A stretch of 10,289 bases of DNA, taken from positions 1 through 10,289 of the forward strand of contig CADBQL010000118.1 of the NCBI GenBank assembly GCA_902796815.1. The letters are read 5' to 3'. The translations under genes and the position numbers were made by a program. The notes under the pieces were generated by a model. The model saw only the letters and a list, made by a program, of their open reading frames with translations. It did not search any database and was not told the origin of the DNA. Shown piece by piece: positions 5,794 through 10,289 of the stretch; the first letter of the stretch is position 1, and the number at the start of each line of letters is the position of its first letter. This DNA is from an uncultured Coriobacteriaceae bacterium. Lineage in GTDB: Bacteria > Actinomycetota > Coriobacteriia > Coriobacteriales > Eggerthellaceae.

Positions 5794-6826
5794 AAGCAGC
5801 GCGCTCAGCGCCTTCTGTGGAAGCATTGCAACCATGCTTTCGGCCGGTATCCAAACCGACGAGGCGGTGTTGATGCTGGCCGAAAACCGCGAACGGTCGC
5901 GCTTCCAGGAAGTATGCAACATCATGTATCACAAGCTCGTTGCTGGCGAATCGTTTTCCCAGGCTATGCGGGCATCCGAGGGCTTTCCGCATTATGCGGT
6001 CGAAATGGCCGAGACCGGCGAGCAGTCTGGCCACCTCGAGCAGGTGCTGCGTAACCTCGAGCTGTATTACGACGAGGAAGATCGTATGTTCAGCAAGCTG
6101 CGCTCGTCGGTGGGCTATCCAGCGGCGTTGCTCGTGATCATGGCAGTGATTTTGCTGTTCACGGTTATGTTCATCCTTCCCGTGTTTGCGGGTGTCTACC
6201 ACAACCTCGAAGGCTCGCTTGCCGCACAGTCGCTCGTTTCAATCGGGCTTTCGTCGACCATCGGCTGGGTTGCTTTCGTCATTACCGTTGTGTGTGCCGC
6301 CGTCGCGCTCTACCTTTCGTTTTCGACGCGCAACGAAGCAGGCCGCGCCCGCGTCATGCGTTTGTTTGAGAAAGTTCCGCTCACGAGCCGTGCGATGTAC
6401 CAGTTAGCCCTTTCGCGCTTCACGGCGGCTCTTGCAACCTACGTGTCGTCGGGCGTGACCAACGAGGAGGCCATGACTCGCGCGATTGCCACGGTTGAGC
6501 ACGAGAAGCTCGCGGAGCGTCTCATAGCCGCGCGCGACAGCATGGTCGATTTGGACAATCCTCGCAGCCTCGCGCAAGCCATCAGCGAGTATGGCGTATT
6601 CGAGCCGCTTTATTCGCGCATGCTCAACGTCGGCATGCGCTCGGGTAGCTCCGACGAAACACTTGCCCAGCTTTCGCAAACGTTCTTCGACGATGCGGTG
6701 ATGCAGATCGACCATTCGCTCGATCACGTGGAACCTCTCCTTGCGGCGTTTTTGACCGTCGCCATCGGCGCGACGCTCATTGCGGTCATGCTTCCCCTCA
6801 TCGGAATCATGGGATCGATCGGTTAA
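5774..6826 (+). CDS. pilC: Type IV pilus / type II secretion inner-membrane platform protein (PilC/GspF family)
   Basis: The 350-residue protein has two tandem T2SF domains (about residues 11-137 and 212-340), with membrane helices near 116-138, 162-184 and 322-345. Diagnostic features are MAETGEQSGHLEQVL (78-92) in the first repeat, the GYPAALL entry into helix 1 (114-120), GVTNEEAM in the second repeat, and the last helix ending at the C-terminus. The family forms the membrane platform that couples the cytoplasmic ATPases to pilin polymerisation. At 350 residues it is close to ComGB and shorter than proteobacterial PilC (about 400). The frame extends upstream to 5603 but those residues are Arg/Trp-rich and look non-coding; ATG 5774 with AAGGAA at 5765-5770 is the better start. 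It is followed at 18 bases by the next pilus gene. Confidence 0.92.
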   Translation: MAQNLLESSALSAFCGSIATMLSAGIQTDEAVLMLAENRERSRFQEVCNIMYHKLVAGESFSQAMRASEGFPHYAVEMAETGEQSGHLEQVLRNLELYYDEEDRMFSKLRSSVGYPAALLVIMAVILLFTVMFILPVFAGVYHNLEGSLAAQSLVSIGLSSTIGWVAFVITVVCAAVALYLSFSTRNEAGRARVMRLFEKVPLTSRAMYQLALSRFTAALATYVSSGVTNEEAMTRAIATVEHEKLAERLIAARDSMVDLDNPRSLAQAISEYGVFEPLYSRMLNVGMRSGSSDETLAQLSQTFFDDAVMQIDHSLDHVEPLLAAFLTVAIGATLIAVMLPLIGIMGSIG

Positions 6827-6844
6827 GGAAAAGGCGGTTGCTCG

Positions 6845-7171
6845 TTGTATCACGAGGTCACATACAAAGAGCTTGCACGGCGGCGAAATAGGCGCATCGT
6901 TTGCGCGTTGCTCGTCGTAATTGTGGTTATCGGGCTCGCGTTTGCCCTCAGCGTGTCGCGCTCGGTTGCGCGCGAGCAGGCGACGACGTCAATACGTAAC
7001 GCAGTGGTGGCCGCCGCCGTCCAATGCTGTGCAGTCGAAGGGTCATACCCGCCGTCGCTTGCGCATCTCGAGGAAACGTATGGCCTGGTCATCAATCATG
7101 ACGATTATGTGGTCAACTACGAATGGCTCGGCGATAACGTGGCGCCATCAGTGGTGGTGAGGCCGCGATGA
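6845..7171 (+). CDS. Small pilin-like membrane protein (CxxEGxYP type)
   Basis: The 108-residue protein has a basic N-terminus, one transmembrane helix (about residues 19-37), a helical stretch typical of pilin stalks, and a short globular end with CCAVEGSYPPSLAHLEETYG (61-80). Similar short proteins with a Cys-x-x-Glu-Gly-x-Tyr-Pro motif occur, as I recall, in T4P-like operons of Gram-positive anaerobes. No canonical prepilin-peptidase Gly/Glu5 site is present, so it is probably an accessory component and not processed like a major pilin. The start is a TTG, supported by AAGGCGG at 6831-6837 seven bases upstream; no ATG or GTG lies in frame nearby. The stop overlaps the next start (ATGA). 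Confidence 0.8.
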   Translation: MYHEVTYKELARRRNRRIVCALLVVIVVIGLAFALSVSRSVAREQATTSIRNAVVAAAVQCCAVEGSYPPSLAHLEETYGLVINHDDYVVNYEWLGDNVAPSVVVRPR

Positions 7172-7683
7172 ACATCAACTATGCAGTGGTTTCGGCTTTT
7201 GAGCGCTCGAAGGCTCCCGAGCAGCAGCGCTCCACGTCGCGTTTGTTCACGGTCGTGTTGATGGCGGTTTTCTTCATCGTGCTCATGTTTGGGCTGGCGG
7301 CGGGCGCGAACATCTACAGCTCGGTCGTAAGCGTCAAGACCCATACTGATGATGTGCATATCCAAGCGGGCCTTTTGGCCAATACCGTGCATGTCAACGA
7401 TGCGATATTCGCTGTCGAGCAGGGCAAGGGTCCCGAAGGGCCTGCGCTTGTGCTCATTGAGGCCCTCGATACCGGCACGTTCGAAACGCGCATCTACCAG
7501 TACGAAGGCACGATCTACCAGGAATACGCCTTCGCGGGCCGTCCTTACAATCCTGGCAACGCGACGCCGCTGTTTAAATCTGAGGTGTTTGATTTTTCGT
7601 TTGATGGCGAGCTGATTACCATGACGACCGACAAGGGCACGCTCGACGTGGCGCTGCGCAGCAATCAGGGAGGGAGCCTATGA
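7168..7683 (+). CDS. DUF4860-like pilus-associated membrane protein
   Basis: The 171-residue protein has a cytoplasmic N-terminus of about 25 residues, one transmembrane helix (about 27-49) and an extracellular beta-rich domain. The patterns after the helix (ANTVHVNDAI, PALVLIEALDTGTFETRIYQYEG) fit my recollection of DUF4860, a family found beside T2SF and pilin-like genes in Firmicutes and Actinobacteria. Assignment is from memory of the family pattern, so it is moderate. It overlaps the preceding and following genes by four bases each (ATGA junctions), pointing to stoichiometric, coupled translation. It is probably a minor pseudopilin-like part of the assembly machine. No catalytic motif is seen. 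Confidence 0.75.
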   Translation: MNINYAVVSAFERSKAPEQQRSTSRLFTVVLMAVFFIVLMFGLAAGANIYSSVVSVKTHTDDVHIQAGLLANTVHVNDAIFAVEQGKGPEGPALVLIEALDTGTFETRIYQYEGTIYQEYAFAGRPYNPGNATPLFKSEVFDFSFDGELITMTTDKGTLDVALRSNQGGSL

Positions 7684-8087
7684 GTTTCGAGCTTCCGACC
7701 CAGCGCACGCAAACCGCTGCTCCGACGCGGTGGCCGGGCATGGCGTTTCTCGTCGAGGCCTTATTATTGCTTGTGTTCGTAACGGCGTCGTTTGCCGTGT
7801 TCACGTATCTGTTTGCGACTTCTTCCGAAAGCGCCAACGAAAGCAAGAACTTGACCGATGCCGTGGCGCTCGCTTCGACGACCGCCGAGCGGTTTGCCGC
7901 CGAGCCGACGAGCGTCGAGGGCGAATTCATTGAGGGTGGCCTGCGCGTCGTATGCGACGTTCGGCCCGAAGAGCGTCCTGGCGGCACGATGTACCACGCC
8001 ACCATCAGCGTGAGCCGCTCGGATAGCGCAGATAGCTCATCGCCGATTTACGAAATCCAGACGTCCAAGTACGAAAGCGGGGTATAG
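7680..8087 (+). CDS. Pseudopilin-like protein with prepilin-type N-terminus
   Basis: The 135-residue protein begins with a 20-residue leader ending in PG, followed by MAFLVEALLLLVFVTASFAV. This resembles a class III signal sequence: a hydrophobic stalk helix (21-46) with an acidic residue (Glu26) near its start. The Glu is one position further from Gly20 than the usual Gly/Glu+5 spacing, so cleavage after Gly is uncertain. The helix continues through SESANESKNLTDAVALASTTAERFAA, as in pilin alpha1-C, and ends in a small beta domain (about 78-130). A strong AGGGAGG ribosome site lies inside the upstream gene. Likely a minor pseudopilin of the same complex. Confidence 0.78.
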   Translation: MSFELPTQRTQTAAPTRWPGMAFLVEALLLLVFVTASFAVFTYLFATSSESANESKNLTDAVALASTTAERFAAEPTSVEGEFIEGGLRVVCDVRPEERPGGTMYHATISVSRSDSADSSSPIYEIQTSKYESGV

Positions 8088-8089
8088 CG

Positions 8090-9079
8090 ATGGCGAAGTT
8101 CCAGCTCAACCCCGGTGTTCAGGGTTCTGCGCATCTCTATGAACCCAATCGCGTGCGTATAGGTTCGATTTCGATTTTTGCGCTGATGATCGTCATCTGC
8201 CTGGCGGTGCTTGCCGTGCTGGCGTTTTCTACGGCCTCGGCCTCGCTGACGATGGCGCAACGTCAGGCAACTGCAACAACCGAGCTGTATTTGGACGAAG
8301 TGGCTGCTCAAGAATTTTTGGCGAACGTCGACGCGTTGCTGGCCGATCAGCGCGCGCCAGGAGTCGCGCAGGAAGATGAGCCTGCGGTCGAGCTCGCGCG
8401 CAACGAATGGGGAAACGTCGCTTACGATGAGAACGGCCTGGTAGTTGTTGTGGAAAAGGAAGCGGGAGGTAAGGCCGATGCGGGCGAGTCTTCGGATGCG
8501 TCTGCCGCTGCCGCCGAGCAGGCCGTTTCCGCAGGCGAACAGAAGTCGGGCAAGTCTGCGGATGCGAACAAGGCTGCCGATAACGCTACCGCCGAGAAGA
8601 AGTCGGGCGAAGCTGCGGATTCGGCCGCCTCTGAGCAGGCCTCTCCCGCAGATGGGCAGAAGTCGGGCGATGGCGGCCGGCGGATTATCATGACCGAAGG
8701 TGCGCCCAAAAGAGTTGATGGGGACAAGAGCGAAGCCGCTAAGACCGCCGGGGCCGCCAATGCAAGCAAGACGGACGAGGCAGCTAGGACTGCTGGAGCT
8801 GCTAATGCGGGCAAGGTGGATGTGGACGTAATCGAGCGGGCGCTTCCCGACCTGTGCGCCGCTGCTCGACAGGCGTCTGCGGACCGGGTGGAGGTTACGG
8901 CGCATATGTATGGCAACCGCGTAGCGGCTGAGTTCTCGTGTCAGAACGGCCGTCTGCTCAACATCGTCATCACTGTCCGCGACAATGCAACGTATCGTAT
9001 CGACCGTTGGAAGATGTCCGCGGTCCAAAACGAGGAACCGCCCGAAGGCCAATTCATGATCATAGACGACGGGCCTTAG
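8090..9079 (+). CDS. Pilus-operon membrane protein with Ala/Lys/Ser/Glu low-complexity insert
   Basis: The 329-residue protein has an N-terminal cytoplasmic part and a GSISIF motif opening one transmembrane helix (about residues 25-47). An extracellular helical region follows (about 48-90). Residues 123-247 are low-complexity, rich in Ala, Lys, Ser, Glu and Gly. A conserved-looking C-terminal domain (about 248-329) ends in RIDRWKMSAVQ and FMIIDDG. The N- and C-terminal parts match, as I recall, a family found as the last small gene of T4P-like operons in Gram-positive anaerobes, where the middle is short. Inside the insert are a duplicated 15-residue unit (215-229 and 230-244) and three KSG-centred units spaced 19-20 residues apart. 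It starts two bases after the upstream stop. It may be a minor pilin or tip component with an extended spacer. The large ORF on the opposite strand here is a composition artefact. Confidence 0.8.
   Translation: MAKFQLNPGVQGSAHLYEPNRVRIGSISIFALMIVICLAVLAVLAFSTASASLTMAQRQATATTELYLDEVAAQEFLANVDALLADQRAPGVAQEDEPAVELARNEWGNVAYDENGLVVVVEKEAGGKADAGESSDASAAAAEQAVSAGEQKSGKSADANKAADNATAEKKSGEAADSAASEQASPADGQKSGDGGRRIIMTEGAPKRVDGDKSEAAKTAGAANASKTDEAARTAGAANAGKVDVDVIERALPDLCAAARQASADRVEVTAHMYGNRVAAEFSCQNGRLLNIVITVRDNATYRIDRWKMSAVQNEEPPEGQFMIIDDGP
8456..8824 (+). repeat. Low-complexity, partly repetitive insert
   Basis: AGAAGTCGGGC recurs at 8541, 8598 and 8658. A 45-base unit is duplicated at 8732-8776 and 8777-8821. 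The two copies encode 12 identical residues of 15 but share only three codons, so the DNA has diverged while the peptide has been kept. Confidence 0.75.
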
Positions 9080-9097
9080 GTCCGAGAACGCGACTGG

Positions 9098-9114
9098 AAG
9101 GGAGCTTCCCTTTT
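9098..9114 (+). terminator. Weak terminator-like hairpin after pilin-like genes
   Basis: AAGGGA (9098-9103) pairs with TCCCTT (9107-9112) around a three-base loop, followed by only two further Ts. Termination would be inefficient, so part of the transcription could continue into pilT. Confidence 0.4.
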
Positions 9115-9126
9115 GGTAACAGATTC

Positions 9127-9230
9127 GGCCCCAAATCAACTGGCGATCGATGAGGGGCCTGTAAAGCGCCTGAACAAGGCGAGGAGGGCATGAAAATGTG
9201 ACCAGAGGGGTGACCCTCCCTCCAGTCACA
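9127..9230 (+). ncRNA. Structured 5' leader of pilT (no known family matched)
   Basis: Four consecutive pairings can be drawn: GGCCCC (9127-9132) with GGGGCC (9154-9159); CGCCT (9167-9171) with AGGCG (9177-9181); TGTGAC (9197-9202) with GTCACA (9225-9230); and nested within the last, GAGGG (9205-9209) with CCCTC (9214-9218) around a GTGA tetraloop. GGAGGG (9183-9188) can compete for CCCTCC (9214-9219), offering two exclusive folds. I compared it by eye with the c-di-GMP-I consensus, often found before pilus genes, and did not find its conserved blocks. It could be a regulatory RNA element or simply a stable leader. Confidence 0.45.
9190..9201 (+). other. Micro-ORF (Met-Lys-Met-stop) with strong Shine-Dalgarno in pilT leader
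   Basis: AGGAGG (9182-9187) precedes ATG AAA ATG TGA. The first ATG is only two bases from the site, while the second ATG is eight bases away at optimal spacing and is directly followed by TGA, making a start-stop element. The AGGAGG lies in one arm of the alternative pairing described for this leader, so ribosome occupancy could influence the fold. Confidence 0.35.
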
Positions 9231-9254
9231 AAGACCGACCGAAACGAGGAGACC

Positions 9255-10289
9255 ATGGAACTGATACCGCTGCTCAAGCACATGATCGAGAATAAAGCGT
9301 CCGACATCTACATCGTGGCTGGCATGCCCATCACGTACTCTGCCCACGGTTCGCTCGTGCGCACGGGCGAAGGTTTCCTCAAGCCTGCCGAGACACGTGA
9401 GGTCATCGAGGCGATTTATGCTCTGGCCAATCGCGATATCAAATACATGCTCGATAACAAAAATCATGACGAGGACTTCTCGTTCTCTATTGGCGGCGTC
9501 GGGCGTTTTCGTGCGAACGTGTTCAGGCAGCGCGGTTCGCTTTCGGCCGTAATACGCGTTATTCCGTTTGGGTTGCCGAACCCTGCGGATTTCGGCATTG
9601 GCGAGGATGTGCTGTGCCTGTCCAAGTTGCAGAAAGGCCTGGTCCTGGTCACGGGACCAGCAGGGTCGGGCAAGTCCACGACTCTTGCCTGCATCGTAGA
9701 CCGGCTGAACCACGAGCGCTCAGGCCATATCATCACGATGGAAGACCCCATTGAGTACGTGCATCACCACGGGAACTGCATTGTCACCCAGCGCGAGATC
9801 CCCACCGACGTGGCTACGTACGCCGAAGCCCTGCGCTCGGCCTTGCGCGAGGCGCCCGACATTATTCTGCTCGGCGAGATGCGCGACCCCGAAACGGTCG
9901 CCACGGCCATGACCGCTGCCGAAATGGCGCAGCTGCTTTTCTCCACATTGCACACGACGAGCGCTGCTGGCACCGTAGACCGCATTGTCGATACGTTCCC
10001 CGCTGCTCAGCAGCATCAGATTCGCATCCAGCTTTCGCTCGTGTTGCAGGCAATCGTCTGCCAGCAGCTCGTGCCCACGATTGACGGCGGATTGACCCCT
10101 GCGTTCGAGATCATGATCAGCAACCCCGCGATTCGCAACCTCATTCGCGAGGAGAAAACCTACCAGATTGACTCGGTCATAGCCGCAAGCGGCGCAGTTG
10201 GCATGCGCACGATGGACCAGAGCCTTTTCCAGCTCGCCAAGCAGGGCCGCATCACCGCTGAGACCGCCTTGCGTTTCTCGATTCACGAA
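9255..10289 (+). CDS. pilT: PilT-type pilus retraction ATPase (3' end beyond window)
   Basis: The frame from ATG 9255 stays open to the last base: 345 residues, close to the usual PilT length of about 345-360, so only the C-terminal tip is missing. Motifs in order: N-terminal PAS-like domain with GRFRANVFRQRG (about residues 83-94); Walker A GPAGSGKST (134-142); Asp box ITMEDPIEYVH; Walker B IILLGEMRD with Glu208; His box STLHTTSA with His233; and the PilT-specific AIRNLIREEKTYQIDS followed by GMRTMDQSL. The AIRNLIRE motif separates PilT from PilB/GspE, so this is the hexameric motor that depolymerises pili. The usual TGHL before the His box is MAQL here (224-227). GAGGAG at 9246-9251 is the ribosome site. 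A structured leader separates it from the pilin-like genes. Confidence 0.95.
   Translation, partial: MELIPLLKHMIENKASDIYIVAGMPITYSAHGSLVRTGEGFLKPAETREVIEAIYALANRDIKYMLDNKNHDEDFSFSIGGVGRFRANVFRQRGSLSAVIRVIPFGLPNPADFGIGEDVLCLSKLQKGLVLVTGPAGSGKSTTLACIVDRLNHERSGHIITMEDPIEYVHHHGNCIVTQREIPTDVATYAEALRSALREAPDIILLGEMRDPETVATAMTAAEMAQLLFSTLHTTSAAGTVDRIVDTFPAAQQHQIRIQLSLVLQAIVCQQLVPTIDGGLTPAFEIMISNPAIRNLIREEKTYQIDSVIAASGAVGMRTMDQSLFQLAKQGRITAETALRFSIHE

Noticed and set aside
9080..9254. c-di-GMP-I riboswitch before pilT
   Set aside because: Expected from context, but the conserved GCAAAcc and ACGCAAAGCC blocks are not present.
8048..9307. 419-codon minus-strand ORF
   Set aside because: It runs antisense to a pilus gene, its stop-free length comes from the low-complexity Ala/Lys-rich insert, and it crosses the pilT leader and start.

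Overview
The window looks like chromosomal DNA from a high-GC Gram-positive anaerobe, most likely an actinobacterium of the class Coriobacteriia (Eggerthella/Slackia-type). The reasons are a G/C-rich third codon position, frequent GTG and TTG starts, a sortase-anchored CnaB protein with TP-repeat linkers and an APQTGD tail, and paired LytTR regulators. This placement is inference; no marker gene is present. All supported genes lie on the + strand and no RNA gene, IS element or CRISPR array was seen.

Region 1 (1-1414): the 3' end of a cell-wall-anchored surface protein with three Ig-like modules separated by threonine-proline linkers, followed by a strong intrinsic terminator and then a second, near-perfect inverted repeat (1422-1450).

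Region 2 (about 1450-3960): a three-gene regulatory module. Two LytTR-type DNA-binding proteins (1548-2273, 3214-3960) flank a two-TM membrane protein (2435-3217). Both LytTR proteins carry receiver-like N-terminal domains that lack the phospho-accepting aspartate and the conserved lysine. The membrane protein overlaps the second regulator by an ATGA junction. The arrangement resembles LytTR regulatory systems, in which a membrane protein controls a LytTR activator without a histidine kinase.

Region 3 (4144-5684): two exported or membrane proteins of unknown role: a small two-TM protein with a Ser/Ala/Glu/Asp-rich extracellular loop, and a secreted transglutaminase-like protein with a recognisable Cys/His/Asp triad.

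Region 4 (5774-10289): a type IV pilus-like (T2S/T4P superfamily) assembly operon. It has an inner-membrane platform protein of the PilC/GspF family, then four single-TM pilin-like or accessory proteins in tight translational coupling (one DUF4860-like, one with a prepilin-like N-terminus, one with a large Ala/Lys/Ser/Glu low-complexity insert). After a 175-base leader rich in alternative hairpins comes pilT, the retraction ATPase, which runs off the end of the window. The extension ATPase, major pilin and prepilin peptidase are not in the window.

Read together, the LytTR/membrane module may control the adjacent pilus-like machine, and the transglutaminase and two-TM protein may be part of the same surface apparatus. 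That link rests on adjacency and shared strand only.
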